This document shows, in pieces, positions 26,301-32,699 of a stretch of 64,000 bases of DNA. This DNA is from Streptomyces sp. ISL-87 (GTDB lineage Bacteria > Actinomycetota > Actinomycetes > Streptomycetales > Streptomycetaceae), in NCBI RefSeq assembly GCF_018614095.1, contig NZ_JAGGOY010000061.1, positions 18,506-82,505 of the forward strand. The letters are read 5' to 3'. The first letter of the stretch is position 1; the number at the start of each line of letters is the position of its first letter. The translations under genes and the position numbers were made by a program. Below the pieces are notes generated by a model that did not search any database, was not told the origin of the DNA, and worked only from the letters and a program-made list of their open reading frames with translations.

Positions 26301-27457
26301 ATGGACTGCGCCACGGCGAGGGCCAGCGCGGGCCGGGTGGGTTTGCCGTCCCGCTCGGGCTGCCACCGGTCCAGCGCCCGGGTGAGCAGCTCGATGCCGT
26401 GGTCCAGCAGCTTCGGACTGTCCTGGGCGATACCGCGCAGGCTGAGGAGCCGTCCGAACACGTCGAGCTGGGACTCGGCCAGCGCGTCCATGTCCTGCGG
26501 GGCGGCGGCCATGACGGCGAGGTCCGCCTCGGCGAGGGCGCCCTGGGCCTCGTCGTCCCAGGTGACGGCGATGACGGTCCGGATGAAGGTGATCCGCAGT
26601 TCCGCGTCGCGCCGCCACTCAGGCGGGTCGCCGCCCCGGCCGCGGGCGTCGGCCAGCGCGGCGGCGCTCTCCTCGCGCGCCTCCTCCAGCAGGCGCCGGT
26701 CGGTTTCCGTGTATCCCTGGAAGGTCAGGGACATGGCCCGGCTGTGGCGGACCAGCGGAAGGTCGCTGGCGGGGCCGGGCTCCGCGAGCACCGCGCCGTA
26801 GTACCGGGCGGAATGGGCGTACGAGGCCGCCCCGCCGCCGAGAACGCCGTGCCGGAGCCAGAGGTAGCCGAGGGTCTCCTGGAGGTCGGGGTCGGCTCCG
26901 TCGATGTCGTCGAGGGCGCTCAGGTTGCGGTGCAGGGCCTCGTCGAGGAGCTCCCTGTCGTCCTCCGCCGCCAGGTAGCGGAGCTTGGCGGTGACGGCGA
27001 GCAGCCGGCGGGCCAGCAGGGCGGCGCCCTCGAAGTCCGGATCCTCCGGTAACGCCGACAGCCCCCGGGCCAGCAGCTCGTGGACCTCGGCCAGCAGGTC
27101 CGGGTCGGGCGCCTCGTCGTAGCGCAGGGCCAGGATGTGGCCGTACATGATCTGCCACAGCGGCCGGCCGGATCCCGGGGAGCCTTCGCCCCGCCCCCGG
27201 AAGGCGTGGGCGAATGCCTCGGCGGCGAGGGCCAGATCCTCCGGGTCCTCCTGCTCCCGGTACAACAGGTAGCTCAGCTCACCGGCCCGTCCGCACAGTT
27301 CCCGGGCGCGCGGGTCGCCGGCGGGCAGGGTGGTGAGCGCGGCCATGGCATCGTCGCGCTCGGTCCGCCAGGCGGCGGGATCCTCGGGGTGGGACTCCTC
27401 GGGGTGGGGCCTCTCGGGGTGGGACTCCCCGGGCTGGGACCTCTCGGGCTGGGACAA
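23366..27457 (-). CDS. CHAT-domain protease with large helical-repeat N terminus
   Basis: 1363 aa. C-terminal 250 residues are a CHAT peptidase (caspase-like, separase-related): catalytic His in LHLACHGTVAE (about 1216) and Cys in VVLAACRSQVSGRG (about 1257), preceded by ALIVGNPTGDLHYAGEE. Residues 40-1000 are Ala/Leu/Arg-rich helices, TPR-like, presumably a sensing or ligand-binding array. The first 30 residues are a short H/Q-P-E-rich repeat from tandem DNA repeats. TTG 27457 is preferred: AGGAG lies 5 nt upstream, whereas GTG 27463 overlaps that Shine-Dalgarno. Codon 136 (27050-27052) is TTA. Last gene of the macro/DUF2384/RES operon; it may cleave the antitoxin or another partner. Confidence 0.83.
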   Translation of the reverse strand: MSQPERSQPGESHPERPHPEESHPEDPAAWRTERDDAMAALTTLPAGDPRARELCGRAGELSYLLYREQEDPEDLALAAEAFAHAFRGRGEGSPGSGRPLWQIMYGHILALRYDEAPDPDLLAEVHELLARGLSALPEDPDFEGAALLARRLLAVTAKLRYLAAEDDRELLDEALHRNLSALDDIDGADPDLQETLGYLWLRHGVLGGGAASYAHSARYYGAVLAEPGPASDLPLVRHSRAMSLTFQGYTETDRRLLEEAREESAAALADARGRGGDPPEWRRDAELRITFIRTVIAVTWDDEAQGALAEADLAVMAAAPQDMDALAESQLDVFGRLLSLRGIAQDSPKLLDHGIELLTRALDRWQPERDGKPTRPALALAVAQSMRHDSAADPERLRAAVRALRLALADEELTGEERDHGLMLLMDAQRQLPGDGPTDVPVEEVARLDREFRASVMEGNPLDFGTDNRLLADTPEARARWELRFAPVFEQWRATEPDGLRRAEGAAQLLVTMSMLDPHRDRLGEAREEELTQSVLRYCEDHPEWRGRGYAALGGWRLNQGMAGSAARLAEAQAYFAAAREAGGDRAWTSYGERMAAGMHEQLTGITGGFATAVEDWAEMREALGLSPRLQAMWVCQQASAQTIVAAKRGDLAAADSGLAEVAEAVSALPRDDPAFIEVWTQWETARLAREDLADRVGAPASRPPAARPSIAELKRMAATYPRQDRADLLGNNALARSRDALRAHDIPRVRGVLALTEEACALSAEGSDPWMRFSAEAGHLYYGLAMNAPDPRSRERAQDLERSITLLQRAVDAMGGPEHRLWAFTAFPLGCAYRARGNAARGDREAARRYGIDSLRGYVWAALLQSGTHDAAEAARMAGENSEEVVRWCLADGCLEEAVQALDACRGLVLHAATTSRSVPELLAAADREDLAERWRRASAEADSVPSALRREVIAALTGEGGTLLDPPGAAEIGERLRALRKDALVYLVPASLYGPGSALVVTAQGDIHAVPLPRLTEDAAPLREYAPGGRTGRDLGPVPGWEAPASAPAPVPAPVPAPLREQLDRLCSWAWYAAVRPLFDLFAVPDRPGRVARLVLLPMGALGLVPWHAAWNDDGTGRRRHAIEEAEISYAPSARLLCEVAARPPAPHTATALIVGNPTGDLHYAGEEADAVHRAFYPDGRLLGLSTGDGTPQEVAEWLRRDSDDGAVLHLACHGTVAENRPRSSYLSLKGGELTAEELTDSLPGRLGLVVLAACRSQVSGRGHNEAYSLASAFLVAGTRSVIGSLWPVPDEATSVLMFMTHHFLRREQEPPARALRRAQLWVLDPARTVPAELPPVLAERLADLDPRDLSAWAGFTHLGQ

Positions 27458-27472
27458 CGGCACTCCTGTGGC

Positions 27473-28126
27473 TCAGGGCGCGAGGCGCGCGTGGTACGGC
27501 AGCAGGGCCTCGTCGAGCCACCGCCGCCCGTCGGGGGTGGCGAAGTCGACCGGCGCGTCACCGGTTTCGGCCAGCACACCGGGCGGGCAGCGGTCAGCGA
27601 ACAGGACCAGGGCCCGCTCGCCCGGCTCGCGTTTGGAGGACCAGAGGAAACCCTGCGCCCAGGGATCGGTGTGGCTGCGGATCCAGTGCGCCCAGTCCCT
27701 GGTGTACGGGTAGTCGCGGGCCTCCGCCTGCACCAGCCAGCTGTCCTGGTGGACGGCCGCCAGGTCCTGGCCCGTGACGAGCGACACCACATCGACGGCG
27801 GCCGTGAGCCGGAGCACGGAGAGCCGACGGCCCGTGACGGCCACCCGGGGCACCAGGCGCGCCCCGCCAGCCGGATCGAAGGGGAGCGAGTGCAGCACGC
27901 TCTCGCTGACCGCGGCCTCGGGGGTGAGCCCGGCGTAGAGATGGCCGTACGGGTCGCAGGCGGTGGAGTCGAACCGCCCGCCGCCGTACAGACAGTGGGA
28001 GGGCACGGGGTTGAAGGAGTCGCCGCCGCGGCGGGCCGAGTGCACCCGGTAGAGGCGGGTCTCCGCGGCGAGGGTCACCTTGGCCGGGGTGCCGGCCGGC
28101 TCGGCGGGGGGACGGTAGTTGGGCAC
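27473..28126 (-). CDS. RES-domain NAD+-degrading toxin
   Basis: 217 aa covering one RES domain. Seen: ETRLYRVHSARRGG with conserved Arg27, YGGGRFDS, GHLYAGLTPEAAVSES with Tyr64 and Glu75, and a late GFLWSSKREPGERALVLF carrying the conserved Ser. RES proteins such as MbcT of Mycobacterium tuberculosis split NAD+ (MbcT by phosphorolysis to ADP-ribose-1''-phosphate), so unrestrained activity is toxic. The partner gene immediately upstream resembles the DUF2384 antitoxins that pair with RES toxins. GTG start 3 bp after that partner's stop, with GAGGGGGAG. Ten bases separate its stop region from the CHAT gene. Unusual is the extra coupling to macro and protease genes. Confidence 0.8.
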   Translation of the reverse strand: MPNYRPPAEPAGTPAKVTLAAETRLYRVHSARRGGDSFNPVPSHCLYGGGRFDSTACDPYGHLYAGLTPEAAVSESVLHSLPFDPAGGARLVPRVAVTGRRLSVLRLTAAVDVVSLVTGQDLAAVHQDSWLVQAEARDYPYTRDWAHWIRSHTDPWAQGFLWSSKREPGERALVLFADRCPPGVLAETGDAPVDFATPDGRRWLDEALLPYHARLAP

Positions 28127-28129
28127 GTA

Positions 28130-28804
28130 CTACTCCCCCTCGATGAGGAACTGGGCCGCTGTGACGAGGCGTTGCTGCTGCGGCGTACCCAGCAGCCGTG
28201 CCGGTGTGTCGTCCAGCCACACGTTCGGCGAGAGCCACCAGTCCGCCGCGGCCCAGGGATCGTGGTCCGCGTCCAGCAGTGCGTTCACCTCCAGGACCAC
28301 GGCGCGGGGCCGGCCGTCGGCGGTGAACTGGAAGGCGGGGAGGCGGACGAGGCCACCGGCGCCGTGCAACCGGATCAGGCCGGGGGCGTACGGGTCGCAG
28401 CCGCCCTCCAGGGCTTCCGCGTCGCCGACGGAGGGGGCGGCGAGCAGCCGGTCCCGGACCTCGCCGAGGACGGGACCGACCATGCGGTGGCCGTCGAGGA
28501 CGAGCACGGCCAGGTCGTCGGCGCTGAAGCCGAGGTGTCCGGCGGCGGGGGCTTCCGGGGCCGCGGCGAGCCGGCTCTCGCCGGGGAACCGGTCGGGCAG
28601 CTGCTCCCCCAGCAGCCTGGCGGCCAGCAGCGCGGCGCGTTCCGCCGCCTCGCCGTCGGCCGTCCGTAACGCGGCGAGGAGAAGGGCGAGTCGATCCAGG
28701 GCGGCCGGGGCGAGCCGGGGGTGCAGCTCGTCCCACTCGGCGGCCGCCGCGGCCAGCCGCGCGTAGGGGTTCCCGGGGTTGCCGGGGTTGCCGGGGTTCG
28801 TCAC
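28130..28804 (-). CDS. DUF2384-like (Xre/ParS-type) antitoxin candidate
   Basis: 224 aa. The C-terminal 55 residues (LLDADHDPWAAADWWLSPNV through WLDDTPARLLGTPQQQRLV) match the pattern of DUF2384 antitoxin domains: W-L-x-x-P-N, L-x-x-x-x-P-x-x-L-L, then a closing helix. The N-terminal part is helical (GEAAERAALLAARLLGEQL) without a clear HTH. Starts NPGNPGNPGNP. GTG start overlaps the macro gene stop as GTGA, and the RES gene follows 3 bp after its stop. Codon 46 (28667-28669) is TTA, so the antitoxin-like protein would be limited when bldA tRNA is scarce. Weaker call than the RES partner; it rests on position plus the C-terminal pattern. Confidence 0.6.
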   Translation of the reverse strand: MTNPGNPGNPGNPYARLAAAAAEWDELHPRLAPAALDRLALLLAALRTADGEAAERAALLAARLLGEQLPDRFPGESRLAAAPEAPAAGHLGFSADDLAVLVLDGHRMVGPVLGEVRDRLLAAPSVGDAEALEGGCDPYAPGLIRLHGAGGLVRLPAFQFTADGRPRAVVLEVNALLDADHDPWAAADWWLSPNVWLDDTPARLLGTPQQQRLVTAAQFLIEGE

Positions 28805-30015
28805 GTCGGGTTTCCGTTCAACGGGACTGTGTCTGCTGACGCTCCGCGCTCTACCGCATCCACTGTGGTGGCCAGCAACTCAGCTACCAGCAAGGCGCGT
28901 TCGGGTCGCCGCACCAGGAAGTGGACGTCCCAGTCGCCGCCACGCGCCAGTTCGGCCTCGACCGCGGCCCAGAGGGCGCCGAAGCTCTCGGTGGCGGTGA
29001 GGCCGCCGCGTCCCGCGCCGAGCAAGGGCAGGCACAGCGACCTGAGCGGCGGCCGCCCGGCGGCCGCGGACCGGTCGTTCTCCTCGGCGAGCAGGGCGAA
29101 GACACGGGTGACGGCCCGGGTGACGTCGACGGGCAGCACGTCGTAGTCGTTGGTTCCGGGACGCGGAACCGCGACCGCGGCATGGTAGATGCGGCGGATG
29201 CCCTGCCACTCCAGGGCGCCGGACCCGGTGGCGGCGACCGTACCGGCTGCGACGGGCAGCCCGGGCGGTGAGAACCGGTCGGTCCAGGCCCGTAGTTCGT
29301 CGTGGATCCGGTCCTCGACCAGCCGCCCGGCCGGATCGCGGAGCGCGCCGGCCCGGCGCAGGGAGGCGGCGACGGAGGACTTGTACGGCTCGGGCAGGGC
29401 GAGGTGGGTGTTGGACGGGGAGACCACCACGTCGATGTCGCGCAGCAGGTCGACGGCGTGCACGTGCAGGGTGACGCGGCGGTCCCGCCCGCCGGCCCGG
29501 ACCGGTATCTCGTGGTGGCTGGGCGCCAGTTGGCGCGGGCCCGGGGAGGAGGACGCGCCGGCGGCCGCCGTGCCGGCGGCCACTGAACCGCCCCCGGAAC
29601 CACCGGCGGAACCAGCGGCGGAAGCACCGGCGGCGAGGCGTACGAGCTGTTCGGCGACCTGGCCGAGAACCATCAGCTCCTGGTGCTTGCGGAATCGTTC
29701 CACGCTGACGCCGTAGACCTGGGCGGCCCTGCGGCGCCGGTCGGCGGGCGGCCAGTCCCGGGTCCCCCTGGCCAGCCCGAGGCTGTACTCGGCGGCCTCC
29801 TGAAGAGTCCCGCCGCCCATTTCGGCCACAGCCGTGCGCAGCAGCCGCTCGACGGCGGGGAAGTGCGGCTCTCCGGGGCTCCCCTCCCCCGGGCCGACCG
29901 ACATTTCGGTGAGCACAGGAAGCCTGAGCTCACGCAGTCGGACGATCCCGGCCCGCCGCACTTCCCTCACCTCCGCGAGGACCGCCCCGTGATCGGGCAG
30001 TTGTGTGAGCGACAT
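28801..30015 (-). CDS. Macro-domain protein with N-terminal helical regulatory region
   Basis: 404 aa. Residues 50-130 are a helical module (GGTLQEAAEYSLGLARGTRD; AQVYGVSVERFRKHQELMVL) of a kind I have seen at the N terminus of actinobacterial effector proteins, joined by an Ala/Gly/Ser linker to a macro-like domain at 180-370: VHAVDLLRDIDVVVSPSN, GSGALEWQGIRRIYHAAVAV and CLPLLGAGRGGLTATESFGA. Macro domains bind or hydrolyse ADP-ribose derivatives, including ADP-ribose-1''-phosphate. It is the first gene of the operon with the DUF2384-like, RES and CHAT genes. The canonical GGG loop after the first Asn is not evident, so binding could be altered. Weak Shine-Dalgarno. Confidence 0.75.
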   Translation of the reverse strand: MSLTQLPDHGAVLAEVREVRRAGIVRLRELRLPVLTEMSVGPGEGSPGEPHFPAVERLLRTAVAEMGGGTLQEAAEYSLGLARGTRDWPPADRRRRAAQVYGVSVERFRKHQELMVLGQVAEQLVRLAAGASAAGSAGGSGGGSVAAGTAAAGASSSPGPRQLAPSHHEIPVRAGGRDRRVTLHVHAVDLLRDIDVVVSPSNTHLALPEPYKSSVAASLRRAGALRDPAGRLVEDRIHDELRAWTDRFSPPGLPVAAGTVAATGSGALEWQGIRRIYHAAVAVPRPGTNDYDVLPVDVTRAVTRVFALLAEENDRSAAAGRPPLRSLCLPLLGAGRGGLTATESFGALWAAVEAELARGGDWDVHFLVRRPERALLVAELLATTVDAVERGASADTVPLNGNPT

Positions 30016-30188
30016 GGCGGAAGGATCGCACCGCCCGCGCGGCCCCTACAAGCCAGATCCGGCCCTCTTCCACCATGCTCCGCTCCCACCGGGGCGCAGT
30101 CCGGTCGTCCGGTGGGCGCGACGGGTCGGATTCCGGGCGGATTCCGGCCGGTTCGCCGGGGCACGGCCCGGGGGGGGCGCGGACCGAG

Positions 30189-30219
30189 TTGACCTTCAAG
30201 TGGGATGAAAGTCGACAAT
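30189..30219 (+). promoter_or_regulatory. MerR-type promoter with spacer dyad
   Basis: TTGACC (-35, 30189-30194), a 19-bp spacer and GACAAT (-10, 30214-30219). The dyad GACCTTCA / TGAAAGTC (7 of 8 bases) sits across the spacer. This is the layout of MerR-regulated promoters and the gene driven is itself a MerR protein, so autoregulation is likely. The ATG lies 7 nt beyond the -10, implying a leaderless mRNA, with the same geometry as the SoxR promoter at 14.2 kb. Over the divergent macro operon's 5' side. Confidence 0.7.
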
Positions 30220-30226
30220 CGCAGCC

Positions 30227-31321
30227 ATGGACGACACCACTGCATCTGAACTGATGAGCATCAGCACTTTCGGCGGCCGGGTCGGACTCGCGCCCAGCGC
30301 CCTGCGTTTCTACGACGACTGCCGCGTGCTCCTCCCCGCGCACGTGGACGGCGCCACCGGCTACCGCTACTACACCGCCGCCCAGGAGGCCCGGGCCGTG
30401 CTCCTGCGCGGTCTGCGCGAGGCCGGGCTGGCGCTGCCGGACGTGGTCGCCGTGCTGGACGGGCCCGCCGAGCAGGCCCGGGGAGTACTGGAACGGCACC
30501 GGGTGGCGGTACGGGAGGGCGGGCGGGCCGCCGACGCGGCGATCAGGGCCGTGCTGGGCGGCCTGCCCGGCGGCCCGGCCCGCACCGAATTCACCCTCGG
30601 CGGAGCCGAGTTGGCGAGCGCGGTCCGGCAGGTGGCGCCCGCTGCCGGGCGCGACCCCGCGCACCCGGTCCTGGGCTGCGTGCTCATGGAGTTCGACGAG
30701 GACGAGATCCGCTTCGTGGCCACCGATCAGTACCGGCTCTCCCTGCGCACCCTGCGTCCCGCCTCCCTGACCGGACCGGAGGGCAGCGTGCTGATCGACG
30801 CCGACACCCTCGTCGCGCTGGGGGCGTGGGCGGCGCGCGCCGCCGAGGTGACCCTGACGGCCGGCCCGGAGAGGGCCCCGCTCGCGGTCCGGCACCCGGG
30901 CGGCTCCCGCGAGGTGCCTGCCGCACGCGGGGTCTTCCCCGCCTACCGGAACATGCTCGCCGCCCTCGCCGCGCCTGCTCACCGGGTGGTCGTGGACCGG
31001 GCCGCGCTGATCACCGCGCTCCACGACTGCGGGGACACCGCCGCCGTCACCCTGGAACTGGGCCGCGACCGGCTCCTGGTGGGCCGGGCCGACGGCACGG
31101 GTGCGACGGCTTCGCCGGCCGCCGTACGCGGGGAGTCGGAGCCGGTGCGGATCGGGTTCGACCCGGCGGTGCTGGCGTCGGCCCTGGAGGTCAGCGTCGG
31201 CCCGGACGTCCTACTGGAGACCTCCGAGGCAACCCGGCCGGTGCTGGTCCGCTCCGCCGACCAGGGCAGTTTCACGACGCTCGTCATGCCCGTCCCCCTC
31301 CCGTCCCCGCAGTCCCTGTAG
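30227..31321 (+). CDS. MerR regulator fused to beta-clamp (DnaN-like) domains
   Basis: 364 aa. Residues 1-110 are a MerR-type HTH and dimer helix (GGRVGLAPSALRFYDDCRVL, TGYRYYTAAQEARAV, HRVAVREGG). Residues 115-360 resemble DNA polymerase III sliding-clamp domains: HPVLGCVLMEFDEDEIRFVA, TDQYRLSLRTL, GFDPAVLASALEV and the terminal VLVRSADQGSFTTLVMPV, which parallels the DnaN C-terminus. Only about two clamp-like domains fit, not three. Known clamps bind DNA polymerase partners; here the domain may sense a ligand or bind a partner. Divergent from the macro/RES/CHAT operon and probably its local regulator, by position only. ATG has no Shine-Dalgarno (leaderless). Confidence 0.8.
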   Translation: MDDTTASELMSISTFGGRVGLAPSALRFYDDCRVLLPAHVDGATGYRYYTAAQEARAVLLRGLREAGLALPDVVAVLDGPAEQARGVLERHRVAVREGGRAADAAIRAVLGGLPGGPARTEFTLGGAELASAVRQVAPAAGRDPAHPVLGCVLMEFDEDEIRFVATDQYRLSLRTLRPASLTGPEGSVLIDADTLVALGAWAARAAEVTLTAGPERAPLAVRHPGGSREVPAARGVFPAYRNMLAALAAPAHRVVVDRAALITALHDCGDTAAVTLELGRDRLLVGRADGTGATASPAAVRGESEPVRIGFDPAVLASALEVSVGPDVLLETSEATRPVLVRSADQGSFTTLVMPVPLPSPQSL

Positions 31322-31364
31322 CTCCCGTAGCCCGGAAGCGGAAAGCGGGCGCCGGCACGGAGCG

Positions 31365-31560
31365 AGTACGTCGAGCTCCTCCAGTGCCCCCACCGCGATC
31401 TGCCGGGTCAGCGCCTCGGCCCGGGCCGCGTCGCCTTCCCGTACGGCCTCGGCCACCTGTACGTGGAGCGTGAGGGCGGCCGGACGGGGCCGTCGAACAT
31501 CACCGCGTGCTGGGTGTGCATCTCGGTGGCGGCCTGGGCTTCGTCCTGCTGCTGTCACCG
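31365..31560 (-). pseudogene. Degenerate regulator remnant (FCD/GntR-like?)
   Basis: In the gap after the MerR-clamp gene, two leftward frames join into one conserved-looking stretch: QQQDEAQAATEMHTQHAVMF in one and PAALTLHVQVAEAVREGD plus AARAEALTRQIAVGALEEL in the next, with a frame change near 31485 and a stop upstream of the first. The helix pattern (DAxxxGDxxxA) recalls the end of FCD ligand-binding domains of GntR regulators. No complete gene is present. The family call is tentative. Confidence 0.35.
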
Positions 31561-31625
31561 GTGCTCTAGGGACGCCGTCCATGACGGGGCGTGCGGGGCC
31601 GCGCCGATCGCGGGCGGGGTGGCCT

Positions 31626-31916
31626 TCACTCTTCGTCGAGTTGTGCGGCGCCGAGGGCGAGACCGTTCGCCGCCGTGGCGCACCGGTCGGCGAGGGCCTC
31701 GACCTCGGCGCGGAAGGCGTCCGCCTGCGGGCCCTGCCAGTCCAGTGCGCGGGCAGCGAGCCGCAGCCGCTCGGCGTGCGAGCGCAGGGCGGTGGAGTGG
31801 GTGCGCAGGCCGTCGGCCGGGCCCGGGTGCGGTTGCGGGTGCGGGTGCCGGCCCGGGAACAGGCGCGGGCGGGGGTGGGGGCGCAGCCACGGGACGGCGG
31901 GCAGACGACGGCTCAC
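31626..31916 (-). CDS. Small WXG-like helical protein (96 aa)
   Basis: The C-terminal 60 residues form two helices (RTHSTALRSHAERLRLAARA; DAFRAEVEALADRCATAANG) joined by LDWQGPQA, the hairpin-with-W-x-G pattern of ESX/WXG-type small proteins. The first 35 residues are Pro/His/Arg-rich. GTG start overlaps the upstream stop as GTGA, so it is coupled to the 240-aa gene. No ESX secretion genes are visible in the window, so export is not established. Confidence 0.65.
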   Translation of the reverse strand: MSRRLPAVPWLRPHPRPRLFPGRHPHPQPHPGPADGLRTHSTALRSHAERLRLAARALDWQGPQADAFRAEVEALADRCATAANGLALGAAQLDEE

Positions 31917-32635
31917 AGGCTCCTCCCGGGAGCGAAGGGCACGCGGACGGCGGTGTCGTCCGGTGCGACGGGGCGGGCGCGGCCCGGCCCTCGGTCGAGG
32001 AAGGCCCAGAAGGCGGCGCCGAGGCCGAGGAGCGGTTCGGCGGTCACGGCCCGTCCGGTGGCGACCTGCCAGCCGGCGTGGTCGTTGAAGGGATTCCCGT
32101 CGGTCAGCGCGTTCCAGGCCAGGATGTCGGCGAAGGACGGGGCCAGCATCCCGAAGGCGTGCTCGGCGCCCCGGGCTCGCATCAACTCGCGGAACATACG
32201 GACCGCGGCGCCCTGCCGGCCCTCGTCCACGGCCTGGAGGATCGCGGCGGCGTCCGGGTCGCCGCGCAGCTCCGGGCGGCCCGCGCGGGCGGCCCGGATC
32301 CGCGCCTTCAGACCGCAGACGGCGATGCTGATCGCGAGGCTCTCCCGGCCGGCGAGCACCCCGGCGAGCCGTCCGGCCCGGGCCGCGCCCCGGCCGCGCG
32401 GGGCCCAGCCCAGACCCGCCGGGTCGGTGAGGGTGCGCAGCAGGGTCCGCCAGGCGAGGCGGCGGCGGCCGCCGCGACCGAGGGCGGCGGCCGGCAGGCG
32501 GACGCCGAGCGCCAGTTCGGAGGCGTGGCGGGCCGCCTCTGCGACGGCGTCGGCGGCCTCGGCGAGCTCCCGGCACACGACGTCGAACTGGCCGAGGTCG
32601 GGCTCGGCGGGGAGGGAGGTCGGGGCGTCGGACAT
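31913..32635 (-). CDS. Hypothetical protein (240 aa), partner of WXG-like gene
   Basis: Starts MSDAPTSLPAEPDLGQFDVV. A first helical pair (CRELAEAADAVAEAARHASE) resembles the WXG-type hairpin, then a basic region and a C-terminal half with HAFGMLAPSFADILAWNALT and AGWQVATGRAV. Not recognised. GAGG lies upstream of the chosen ATG. Co-transcribed with the WXG-like gene, 4-bp overlap. It could be a substrate or effector linked to that small protein. Confidence 0.65.
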   Translation of the reverse strand: MSDAPTSLPAEPDLGQFDVVCRELAEAADAVAEAARHASELALGVRLPAAALGRGGRRRLAWRTLLRTLTDPAGLGWAPRGRGAARAGRLAGVLAGRESLAISIAVCGLKARIRAARAGRPELRGDPDAAAILQAVDEGRQGAAVRMFRELMRARGAEHAFGMLAPSFADILAWNALTDGNPFNDHAGWQVATGRAVTAEPLLGLGAAFWAFLDRGPGRARPVAPDDTAVRVPFAPGRSL

Positions 32636-32699
32636 GGGATCCTCGCGGGTCGTCAAGTCGGCGTCAGGTCGGCGGCGGGTCAGGGCGGGTCAGGGCGGG

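Noticed and set aside
31211-31582. Intact regulator gene downstream of the MerR-clamp gene
   Set aside because: Homology-like sequence is split over two frames with a stop, so it is listed as a remnant.
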